Below, in pieces: positions 6,227 through 12,916 of a stretch of DNA of 12,916 bases. The notes beneath the pieces were generated by a model, which was not told the origin of the DNA, did not search any database, and saw nothing but the letters and a program-made list of their open reading frames with translations. Origin of the DNA: an uncultured Clostridia bacterium (GTDB taxonomy: Bacteria; Bacillota; Clostridia; TANB77; CAG-508). The translations under genes were made by a program, and so were the position numbers. The stretch spans positions 1-12,916 of the forward strand of contig CALXZQ010000026.1 in assembly GCA_944393275.1 (NCBI GenBank), given 5' to 3'. Each line of letters starts with the position of its first letter. The first letter of the stretch is position 1.

Positions 6227-9058
6227 GTGAACGATAAAATAATAATAAAAGGAGCAAAAGAACATAATTTAAAAAATATAAATATTGAAATACCTAGAGA
6301 TAAATTAGTAGTCATAACAGGACTTTCAGGTTCAGGAAAGTCTTCTTTAGCATTTGACACTTTGTATGCTGAGGGGCAAAGAAGATATGTAGAAAGTCTA
6401 TCTTCATATGCTAGACAATTCTTAGGACTAATGGAAAAACCAGATGTAGAATATATTGAAGGATTATCTCCAGCAATATCAATAGATCAAAAAACAACTT
6501 CAAAAAACCCACGTTCTACAGTAGGTACTGTAACTGAAGTATATGACTATATTCGTTTATTATATGCAAGAATTGGTGTGCCTTACTGTCCTAATTGTGG
6601 TAAAAAGATATCTAAACAAACAATAGATCAAATTATAGAAAATATAATGTCTTTACAAGAGGGAACTAAAATTCAAGTACTAGCACCTGTTGTACGTGGC
6701 AGAAAAGGAGAGTTTGTAAAACAATTAGAAGAATACAGAAAAAATGGATTTGTAAGAGCAAGAATAGATGGAGAAGTAGTAGACCTTTCAGATGAATTAA
6801 ATCTAGATAAAAAGAAAAAACATAATATAGATTTAATAGTAGATAGATTAGTAATGAAAGAAGATATACGAAGCAGATTAACAGAATCTGTTGAGATAGC
6901 ACTAAAAAATGCAAACAATCTAGTCTCAATAGACATAATTGGTGGAAATGAAATATTATATAGTCAGAACTATGCTTGCCCTGATTGTGGCTTTAGTTTT
7001 CCAGAGCTATCTCCAGGTATGTTCTCTTTTAATAATCCTCATGGTGCTTGCCCAGAATGCACAGGAATTGGTTACATCATGAAAATGGATGAAGATTTAA
7101 TAATACCAGACAAGAATAAAACATTATATGATGGAGTAAAAGCATTTGGTGCAAGTACAATGAAAAAAAATGAGACCATGGCTAAAATGTATTTTGAAGC
7201 TATTGCAGATCATTATGGTGTTGATATTAAGCAACCAATAAAGAAACTTCCTAGATGGTTCTTGGAAAAAATTTTATATGGTACTGGTGATGAAGAAATA
7301 GCATTTGAGCACACTTCACCTTTTGGAACAAGAAAATTTACAGCTCCATTTGAAGGAGTTATACCAACTTTGGAAAGAAGACATTCTGAAACGAAATCTC
7401 AGGGAATGAGAGACTTTTATGAGATGTATATGAGCAACATGGATTGTCCGAAATGCAAAGGTTCAAGACTTAAGGATGAAATTTTGGCAATAAAAGTTGG
7501 AGATAAGAATATTAATGAATTAACTGCAATGCCTATAAATAAAGTTAAAGATTATTTAAATAATCTTGATTTAAATAATAAGGAAAGAATGATCTCAGAT
7601 CAAATATTAAAAGAGTTAAATAAAAGACTACAATTTTTAATAGATGTGGGGTTGGAATATCTTACATTATCACGTTCTGCAGGCACTTTATCTGGTGGAG
7701 AAGCACAAAGAATTAGATTAGCAACACAAATTGGCTCAGGACTTACTGGAGTATTATATATATTAGATGAACCTAGTATTGGTCTTCATCAAAGAGATAA
7801 TGATAGATTATTAGCTACTCTGAAAAAATTAAGAGATATAGGGAATACTTTAATTGTAGTAGAGCATGATGAAGACACAATGTATGCTGCTGATCAGATT
7901 ATAGATATAGGTCCAGGAGCGGGAGTACATGGTGGAAATGTAATGGCACAAGGAACAGCCGAAGAAATAAAGTTAGTAACTAATTCTATAACAGGCCAAT
8001 ACCTAAGTGGTAAAAAGAAAATTGAAGTTCCTAAAACCAGAAGAAAACCTACAAAGGGAAGATATATAGAAATAATAGGAGCAACAGAACACAATCTAAA
8101 AAACGTAAATGTAAAATTCCCATTAGGATTATTTAATTGTGTAACAGGTGTCTCAGGTTCAGGAAAAAGTACACTTGTCAATGAAATTTTGTATAAAACT
8201 ATAGCAAGAGACTTAAATGGTTCTAATGAAAAACCAGGTAAAGCAAAAGCAATTAAAGGAATAGAAAACATAGATAAAATAATTAACATAGATCAATCAC
8301 CAATTGGAAGAACACCAAGATCAAATCCTGCAACATATACAGGAGTATTTGATGTTATTCGTGATATTTTTGCAGGAACAAATGAGGCTAAATTAAGAGG
8401 ATATGAAAAAGGAAGATTTAGTTTTAATGTAGAGGGTGGAAGATGTGAAGCATGCAAAGGAGATGGGCTTTTAAAAATAGAAATGCATTTTTTACCTGAC
8501 ATATATGTCCCTTGTGAAGTATGTAATGGAAAAAGGTATAATCATGAGACGCTTGAAGTAAAATATAAAGGGAAAACAATATCAGACGTATTAGATATGA
8601 CTGTAGAAGAGGCTCTAGAATTCTTTTCGAACATACCTAAAATTAAACAAAAAATGCAAACATTATATGATGTAGGATTAGGATATATAAAATTAGGACA
8701 ACCTTCTACAACATTATCAGGAGGAGAAGCACAAAGAGTAAAGTTAGCAACAGAATTATCAAAAAGGCCAACAGGAAAAACATTATATATTTTAGATGAA
8801 CCAACGACAGGTCTTCATATAGCAGATGTTCATAAATTAATTAATATTTTGCAGAAATTAGTTGATACAGGAAATACTATAATAGTAATTGAACACAATT
8901 TAGATTTGATTAAAACAGCAGATCATATTATAGACTTAGGACCAGAGGGTGGAGATGCAGGAGGAGAAATAGTTGGTATTGGTACTCCTGAACAAATATG
9001 CAAAAATGATCGAAGTTATACAGGGAAATTTTTAAAGAAATATATAAATAAAAACTAA
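6227..9058 (+). CDS. uvrA: Excinuclease ABC subunit A
   Basis: UvrA dimers scan DNA for bulky lesions and load UvrB. The 943-residue protein has the full family architecture. Walker A1 is GLSGSGKS (32-39). A first zinc module has Cys251, 254, 275 and 278. Signature LSGGEAQR (488-495) and DEPSIGLHQ complete domain 1. Domain 2 has Walker A2 GVSGSGKS (641-648), a second zinc module with Cys740, 743, 763 and 766, signature LSGGEAQR (830-837) and DEPTTGLH (857-864). Two further CxxC pairs lie at 121-124 and 407-410. The start is GTG 6227; AAGGAGGAG (6209-6217) ends 9 nt upstream, and no in-frame ATG lies closer. The gene has its own promoter but follows uvrB directly. No hairpin terminator is seen after the stop. 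Confidence 0.98.
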   Translation: MNDKIIIKGAKEHNLKNINIEIPRDKLVVITGLSGSGKSSLAFDTLYAEGQRRYVESLSSYARQFLGLMEKPDVEYIEGLSPAISIDQKTTSKNPRSTVGTVTEVYDYIRLLYARIGVPYCPNCGKKISKQTIDQIIENIMSLQEGTKIQVLAPVVRGRKGEFVKQLEEYRKNGFVRARIDGEVVDLSDELNLDKKKKHNIDLIVDRLVMKEDIRSRLTESVEIALKNANNLVSIDIIGGNEILYSQNYACPDCGFSFPELSPGMFSFNNPHGACPECTGIGYIMKMDEDLIIPDKNKTLYDGVKAFGASTMKKNETMAKMYFEAIADHYGVDIKQPIKKLPRWFLEKILYGTGDEEIAFEHTSPFGTRKFTAPFEGVIPTLERRHSETKSQGMRDFYEMYMSNMDCPKCKGSRLKDEILAIKVGDKNINELTAMPINKVKDYLNNLDLNNKERMISDQILKELNKRLQFLIDVGLEYLTLSRSAGTLSGGEAQRIRLATQIGSGLTGVLYILDEPSIGLHQRDNDRLLATLKKLRDIGNTLIVVEHDEDTMYAADQIIDIGPGAGVHGGNVMAQGTAEEIKLVTNSITGQYLSGKKKIEVPKTRRKPTKGRYIEIIGATEHNLKNVNVKFPLGLFNCVTGVSGSGKSTLVNEILYKTIARDLNGSNEKPGKAKAIKGIENIDKIINIDQSPIGRTPRSNPATYTGVFDVIRDIFAGTNEAKLRGYEKGRFSFNVEGGRCEACKGDGLLKIEMHFLPDIYVPCEVCNGKRYNHETLEVKYKGKTISDVLDMTVEEALEFFSNIPKIKQKMQTLYDVGLGYIKLGQPSTTLSGGEAQRVKLATELSKRPTGKTLYILDEPTTGLHIADVHKLINILQKLVDTGNTIIVIEHNLDLIKTADHIIDLGPEGGDAGGEIVGIGTPEQICKNDRSYTGKFLKKYINKN

Positions 9059-9067
9059 AAAAAATAC

Positions 9068-9096
9068 TTGAATATATAATGTATACCGTATATAAT
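9068..9096 (+). promoter_or_regulatory. Promoter of the adaptor-kinase-phosphatase operon
   Basis: TTGAAT (9068-9073) and TATAAT (9091-9096) are separated by 17 bp. Transcription would start near 9103, about 18 nt before the AGGAGG (9121-9126) of the first gene. The 73-bp gap after uvrA therefore marks a new transcription unit. Confidence 0.78.
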
Positions 9097-9131
9097 AATA
9101 CTATGTTTTAAATGCTATTTAGGAGGAAGAA

Positions 9132-9845
9132 ATGGAAGAATTAGACTTAAAGGAGATTTTTAATATTTTCTGGAACAAAAAAGCCCAAATTTTAATTATA
9201 ACTTTTATATTTATGATAATAGGAGCAGTATATTCATATGTTTTTGTACAACCAGATTATGAATCTTTTACAAAATTAGTATTGGCTAAAACAGAAAGTG
9301 CATCTGCAACAAACTCTACATCAGGTTCTATTACACAATCGGATATAACATTAAATCAAAAATTAATATCAACTTACAGTGAATTAGTAGAAAGTAATTC
9401 AGTATTAAGAAAAGTTATTAATAATTTATCTATAGAAGGTTTAACAGAAGAGAATTTGAAAAAAGCTGTAACTGTAACAGCTGTGAAAGATGCAGATTTA
9501 TTGCAAATAACTGTTAGAAATAGGAACCCTCAGTATGCTGCAATGATTGCTAATGAAATTGCAAAAGCATTTATAGAAGAAGTTACAAGAATATATCAAA
9601 TTAGCAATATAACAGTTCTTGATCAAGCTGAAATTGCAGATGGTCCATATAATATAAACCATCCAAAAGATATTTTATTATTTGCTCTTGCAGGTATTGT
9701 TGTAGCTTCATTATATGTCTTAGTAGCAAATATGCTAGATACTACTGTAAAGGATGCAGAAAGCTTAGAAAAAATGACTGGGCTATTGGTCTTAGCACAA
9801 ATACCTGAATATGATTTTGAAGGTAGAATGAGAGGTAAAAAATAA
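9132..9845 (+). CDS. Wzz/CapA-type membrane adaptor (polysaccharide co-polymerase, kinase activator)
   Basis: Proteins of this family set polysaccharide chain length and activate a cognate BY-type tyrosine kinase through their cytoplasmic tail. The 237-residue protein has a short cytoplasmic N-terminus, membrane segment 1 at about 18-39 and an extracellular domain of about 140 residues. A Ser/Thr-rich stretch (56-70) and a helical part lie within that domain. Membrane segment 2 is at about 179-202, and a cytoplasmic tail follows with LDTTVKDAESLEKMTGL (202-218), a pattern usual for YveK/CapA/CpsC adaptors. AGGAGG lies 5 nt before ATG. The stop codon overlaps the kinase start by one base (TAATG), which implies translational coupling and a one-to-one partnership. 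No gene symbol is given because naming differs between loci. Confidence 0.88.
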   Translation: MEELDLKEIFNIFWNKKAQILIITFIFMIIGAVYSYVFVQPDYESFTKLVLAKTESASATNSTSGSITQSDITLNQKLISTYSELVESNSVLRKVINNLSIEGLTEENLKKAVTVTAVKDADLLQITVRNRNPQYAAMIANEIAKAFIEEVTRIYQISNITVLDQAEIADGPYNINHPKDILLFALAGIVVASLYVLVANMLDTTVKDAESLEKMTGLLVLAQIPEYDFEGRMRGKK

Positions 9846-10882
9846 TGATTCAAGAATTAATTACACATTTAGATCCAAAATCACCTATATCGGAAGTTTT
9901 TAGATCTTTGAGAACTAATATTCAATTTATGAATTCAAAACTAGATACTTTACTTGTAACAAGTACAATGCAAGGAGAAGGAAAAAGTTGGACAGCATCA
10001 AATTTAGCAGTTACATTTGCACAAGCTGGAAAAAAAGTAATTCTAGTCGATGCTGATATGAGAAAAGGACGTCAATATAGTATATTTGGTGTAGCACCAA
10101 GACCAGGACTTTCAAACTTTTTGTCTGGAATAGATGAAAATGGTGGAGAAACAGATTTAGGAATCTTAAATTATATCAAGGAAACATCTGTAAATAACTT
10201 ATTTGTTATACCTGCAGGAAATGTCCCACCAAACCCTTCAGAGTTGTTAGTTTCAGATAAAATGCAAGAATTAATTATTTCATTAAAAGAAATTTGCGAT
10301 TTAATAATTTTTGACGGAACACCAAGCTTATTAGTAACAGACTCTGTAATTCTTTCTAGATTAATGGATGCTACAATTATTGTTGCTTCATTTAAAGAAA
10401 CAAAAATAGATAATGTTCAAAAGATTAAAAAGGATATAGAAAATGTTGGTGGTAAAGTTTCAGGAGTTATTATAAATAGAGTGCCAATTTCTCAAAAGAA
10501 GTATGAAAATACTTATTATTATGGTTCATCTTCAACTGGTGGACATAAACCTCTAAAAAGGAGTAGTTCTAGTAGTACTCCTAATAGATCTAAAATATCT
10601 GACCTACAAAAGAAACCTGTTGGGGATAATAAAATGAAGACAAATGAACAACAAAAAGGTTCTAATACAAAGATTAATGTAAACGAAGAAAATCTTATGG
10701 CCCTAAGAGCAAAAGCAATAAAAGAAATTGATAAAGCAGAGAATGATAAAAGACAAGAAATAAGATTAGCAGATAATATTGTATTAGAAAAAGGTGCTAT
10801 TTCTGTAGAAAAAACGGAAGAATTATTAAAACAAATAAACAGCTATTTAGAAGCAGAAAAAGGAAAGTTGAATAATAAATAA
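9845..10882 (+). CDS. BY-type tyrosine kinase (CapB/CpsD-like) with a long C-terminal extension
   Basis: BY-kinases are P-loop kinases that phosphorylate tyrosines on themselves and on other proteins, controlling capsule or exopolysaccharide assembly at the membrane. Residues 1-215 form the catalytic domain. SEVFRSLRTNI (16-26) is the oligomerisation region. Walker A is QGEGKS (43-48), Walker A' VILVDADMR (65-73) and Walker B LIIFDGTP (153-160). A tyrosine cluster (Tyr220, 224, 225, 226) marks where stand-alone CapB-type kinases usually end, near 230 residues. Here 119 more residues follow: a Ser/Thr/Lys-rich low-complexity part (227-280) and a charged, predicted helical part (282-345) that ends without a tyrosine cluster. 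The gene overlaps the adaptor gene by one base, with GAGG (9832-9835) as the binding site. The phosphatase gene starts 10 bp after its stop. Confidence 0.9.
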   Translation: MIQELITHLDPKSPISEVFRSLRTNIQFMNSKLDTLLVTSTMQGEGKSWTASNLAVTFAQAGKKVILVDADMRKGRQYSIFGVAPRPGLSNFLSGIDENGGETDLGILNYIKETSVNNLFVIPAGNVPPNPSELLVSDKMQELIISLKEICDLIIFDGTPSLLVTDSVILSRLMDATIIVASFKETKIDNVQKIKKDIENVGGKVSGVIINRVPISQKKYENTYYYGSSSTGGHKPLKRSSSSSTPNRSKISDLQKKPVGDNKMKTNEQQKGSNTKINVNEENLMALRAKAIKEIDKAENDKRQEIRLADNIVLEKGAISVEKTEELLKQINSYLEAEKGKLNNK

Positions 10883-10892
10883 GGAGCTTAAT

Positions 10893-11648
10893 ATGATTGA
10901 TTTTCATTCACATATACTACCAGGTATTGATGATGGTTCAAGAGATATAGAAGAAACCTATGAAATGATAAAAGAAGCATATAATGCAGGATTTAAATCT
11001 ATTATATCTACCTCGCACTATATAGAGGGGTCATATGAATGTGATAAACTCTCTAGAGAACATATGATTTCTGAAATAGAACAAGGTTTAAAAGACAAAA
11101 ATATAGATGTTAAAATATATCCAGGTACAGAAGCATATATATCAAGAGATTTAAATTTATTAGTAAAAGAAAATAAAATCGCAACTATAAATAATGGTAA
11201 TTATTTATTATTTGAATTGCCAATGAATACTAAAGTATTGTTTTTGGAAGATGCTATTTTAAATTTAATCTCTATAGGTGTAAAGCCAATTATAGCACAT
11301 CCTGAAAGGTATACATTTGTTCAAGAAGATCCTAATATGTTGATAGAGTTGATAGAAAAAGGCGTATTGTTTCAAATGAATTATGGAAGTGTTTCTGGAA
11401 TATATGGAAAAGAAGTAAAAAAGACTGCAATAAAACTTTTAAAGTCTAATATGATACATTTTTTAGGCTCTGATTCACATAGACACCAAAGTATATATAC
11501 CAAAATGAATGAATTTAAAGACAATATTATAAAAGTGGTTGGAGAAGATAGATTTGAAAAACTATCAGAAGAAAATCCACAAAAAGTACTAAATAGTGAA
11601 GAAATAGAGATAGAAAGACCAATAAAAATAAAGAAATTTTTCTTTTAA
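10893..11648 (+). CDS. PHP-family tyrosine-protein phosphatase (CapC/CpsB/YwqE type)
   Basis: This metal-dependent phosphatase removes phosphate from the BY-kinase tyrosine cluster and so resets the switch. The 251-residue protein carries the PHP metal-binding motifs: DFHSHILPGIDDGS (3-16) with His5 and His7, His42, Glu80 in PGTE, HPER (136-139) with His136, and GSDSH (192-196) with Asp194 and His196. Length and motif order match CpsB and YwqE. AAGGAG (10881-10886) overlaps the kinase stop codon and lies 6 nt before ATG, so the gene is the third member of the operon. The closing stretch rich in Lys and Phe has no evident role. A bidirectional terminator follows immediately. Confidence 0.92.
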   Translation: MIDFHSHILPGIDDGSRDIEETYEMIKEAYNAGFKSIISTSHYIEGSYECDKLSREHMISEIEQGLKDKNIDVKIYPGTEAYISRDLNLLVKENKIATINNGNYLLFELPMNTKVLFLEDAILNLISIGVKPIIAHPERYTFVQEDPNMLIELIEKGVLFQMNYGSVSGIYGKEVKKTAIKLLKSNMIHFLGSDSHRHQSIYTKMNEFKDNIIKVVGEDRFEKLSEENPQKVLNSEEIEIERPIKIKKFFF

Positions 11649-11690
11649 AAAAATAAGCGACTATAATTAATATAGTCGTTTATTTTTTAA
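11647..11690. terminator. Bidirectional terminator between the phosphatase and recombinase genes
   Basis: CGACTATA (11658-11665) pairs with TATAGTCG (11671-11678) around a five-base loop. The stem extends outward through a G-T pair and AAAAAATAA/TTATTTTTT, so each strand has a U-run after its hairpin. The right arm reaches into the recombinase stop codon (11687-11689), so the two convergent genes share the structure. Confidence 0.88.
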
Positions 11691-12658
11691 ATATTAGCTA
11701 AAGGATTATCTTCAACTGCATTTCTTACTTGTTCATTAGCAACGTGAGTATAAATCTCTGTAGTAGAAATACTTTCATGTCCTAATAATTCTTGCAGTGC
11801 ACGTATATCAACATTCCCATACTGATACATTAAAGTTGCTGCAGTATGTCTTAATTTATGAACAGAATACTTTTTAGTATCTAGACCAGCTTCTCTTAAT
11901 TCACGTTCAACTATATATTGAACTGTTCGAGTACTAATTCTTTCACGTCTACTACTTAAGAATAAAGCCTTTACAGAATCTGGTTTAATACCTTCTTTAG
12001 GTCTAACTTCTAAATATGAATTTATAGCCTTCATACAAGCATTATTTAAATATATTGTACGTTCTTTATTTCCTTTTCCTATAACAGTCATCTTACACTC
12101 AGAAAAGTCTATATCAGTAATATTTATACCTATTAATTCAGACAAACGCATTCCGCAATTTAAAAACAATGTTATTATTGCATAGTCTCTTTCTTTATTA
12201 TTTTTTTCAGAACTAACAACATTTAAAAGTTTTTTGCTATCCTCTAATGAAAGATACTTAGGCATACGTCTATCTAATTTAGGTGATTCTAGATTTTGTG
12301 CAGGATTATTATCTATTAAATTAGCCTTTTGAGACAAATAATTGAAAAATACTCTTATACTGCTAGACTTTCTAGCTCTGGTTGCAGCTTTACTATGATT
12401 ATTAATTGTAAGGTATGAAAGGAAAGCATGTATATCATCTAATTTGATTTTTTTTATCGTATCTAAAGATAAATCCTTTATATCTATAGAATGTATGTCT
12501 TTTTCTGTAGTTAGTTTAAAATGCATTTTGATGAACTTTAAAAACATTGCTAAATCATAATTGTATTCTTTAACAGTGTTAGGTGATTTATTCAATATTG
12601 TAATGGTATAGTCTAAAAATGAGTTTAAATAATCTGGATTTTGTTGTCTATCAATCAT
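11687..12658 (-). CDS. Xer-type tyrosine site-specific recombinase
   Basis: Tyrosine recombinases cut and rejoin DNA at paired sites through a covalent 3'-phosphotyrosine. The 323-residue protein has an N-terminal SAM-like core-binding domain (about 8-112) and a catalytic domain (about 133-315). All catalytic residues are visible: Arg171 in GMRLSEL, Lys195 in GKGNKER, His267 and Arg270 in HKLRHTAA, His294 in LLGH and nucleophile Tyr303 in EIYTHV. Length and motifs fit the XerC/XerD group rather than phage integrases, which usually carry an extra arm-binding domain. AGGAGA (12672-12667, minus strand) lies 8 nt before ATG. It is the only minus-strand gene seen and is transcribed alone. It could resolve chromosome dimers or serve a mobile element; no dif-like site or element boundary was found next to it. 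Confidence 0.92.
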   Translation of the reverse strand: MIDRQQNPDYLNSFLDYTITILNKSPNTVKEYNYDLAMFLKFIKMHFKLTTEKDIHSIDIKDLSLDTIKKIKLDDIHAFLSYLTINNHSKAATRARKSSSIRVFFNYLSQKANLIDNNPAQNLESPKLDRRMPKYLSLEDSKKLLNVVSSEKNNKERDYAIITLFLNCGMRLSELIGINITDIDFSECKMTVIGKGNKERTIYLNNACMKAINSYLEVRPKEGIKPDSVKALFLSSRRERISTRTVQYIVERELREAGLDTKKYSVHKLRHTAATLMYQYGNVDIRALQELLGHESISTTEIYTHVANEQVRNAVEDNPLANI

Positions 12659-12688
12659 AAATATTATCTCCTATATAAATTTATTTCA

Positions 12689-12707
12689 TTTATATAAATT
12701 ATATAAA
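12689..12707. repeat. Perfect 19-bp palindrome overlapping the recombinase -10 box
   Basis: TTTATATAA (12689-12697) and TTATATAAA (12699-12707) are exact inverted repeats around a single A. Only A and T occur, so chance is a real possibility in this AT-rich DNA. The position over the -10 element would suit an operator. Confidence 0.4.
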
Positions 12708-12726
12708 AGTATAACAATATTGACAA
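12698..12726 (-). promoter_or_regulatory. Promoter of the tyrosine recombinase gene
   Basis: On the minus strand TTGTCA (12726-12721) and TATAAT (12703-12698) are separated by 17 bp, matching consensus at 5 of 6 and 6 of 6 positions. The start would fall near 12691, about 20 nt before the ribosome binding site. Confidence 0.72.
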
Positions 12727-12830
12727 TAGATAAAAGAGTAATTTTTATTTTATAAGGCAAATAAATATACCTAAATTGCTGTAATTAAAATAAAAGTAGA
12801 AGATTATCATATATTAAATGCCTACGAAAA

Positions 12831-12902
12831 TTCGACAAATATAGGTTTACAATAGATATGTCACAGTAAAATATAAAAAAGGAAATACCGATGTGATATA
12901 AT
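12831..12902 (+). promoter_or_regulatory. Candidate rightward promoter with an upstream Spo0A-like heptamer
   Basis: TATAAT (12897-12902) preceded by TGA (12894-12896) forms an extended -10 element; no good -35 box lies 16-18 bp upstream. TTCGACA (12831-12837) equals the Spo0A-box core and lies about 70 bp upstream of the predicted start. The promoter would drive a gene beyond the window. Apart from this and the recombinase promoter, nothing else is recognised in 12659-12916. Confidence 0.4.
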
Positions 12903-12916
12903 AGTTTTGAACAAAA

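Noticed and set aside
11640..12916. dif site, attachment site or insertion-sequence ends near the tyrosine recombinase
   Set aside because: No sequence resembling the Firmicute dif consensus, no terminal inverted repeats and no target duplications were found around the gene.
1..12916. CRISPR arrays, tRNA or rRNA genes, toxin-antitoxin or phage-defence modules
   Set aside because: No regularly spaced repeats, no tRNA cloverleaf signatures and no genes of such families were seen on either strand.

Overview
The window is strongly AT-rich. Its genes have AGGAGG-type ribosome binding sites, near-consensus sigma-A promoters, a T-box leader, an ABC-F gene behind a leader-peptide attenuator and a CapA/CapB/CapC-type tyrosine kinase module. 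Together these point to a low-GC Firmicute, most likely a member of the Clostridia. The species cannot be named from the sequence.

Layout. The left edge holds the last codons of a gene that resembles an iron-containing alcohol dehydrogenase (1-62). A T-box leader with a lysine (AAA) specifier then controls a diaminopimelate decarboxylase, lysA (441-1718). This T-box-lysA unit lies between two copies of an imperfect 40-bp direct repeat, one of which is the end of the dehydrogenase gene. Next comes an ABC-F ATPase gene (2012-3529) behind its own promoter, a 9-codon leader peptide and a terminator that can form mutually exclusive hairpins. This arrangement is typical of antibiotic-inducible ribosome-protection genes. 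From 3583 to 9058 there is a DNA repair block: ogt (direct alkylation reversal) closely followed by uvrB, then uvrA from its own promoter. From 9068 to 11648 a three-gene operon encodes a Wzz/CapA-like membrane adaptor, a BY-type tyrosine kinase with an unusual 119-residue C-terminal extension, and a PHP-family tyrosine phosphatase. A bidirectional terminator separates this operon from a convergent Xer-type tyrosine recombinase (11687-12658, minus strand). The right edge (12659-12916) holds the recombinase promoter and a candidate promoter reading out of the window.

How the parts work together. Uncharged tRNA-Lys should raise lysA expression and so lysine supply. Ribosome stalling on the short leader should raise ABC-F expression. 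Ogt and UvrA/UvrB repair alkylated or bulky DNA lesions; uvrC is not in this window. The adaptor, kinase and phosphatase form a phosphorylation switch that normally governs export or polymerisation of a surface polysaccharide, but no glycosyltransferase, flippase or polymerase gene is adjacent.

Most genes are well-known housekeeping or accessory families, and I do not see a wholly undescribed multi-gene system. The parts most worth checking are the ABC-F attenuator, the repeat-flanked lysA unit and the kinase tail.
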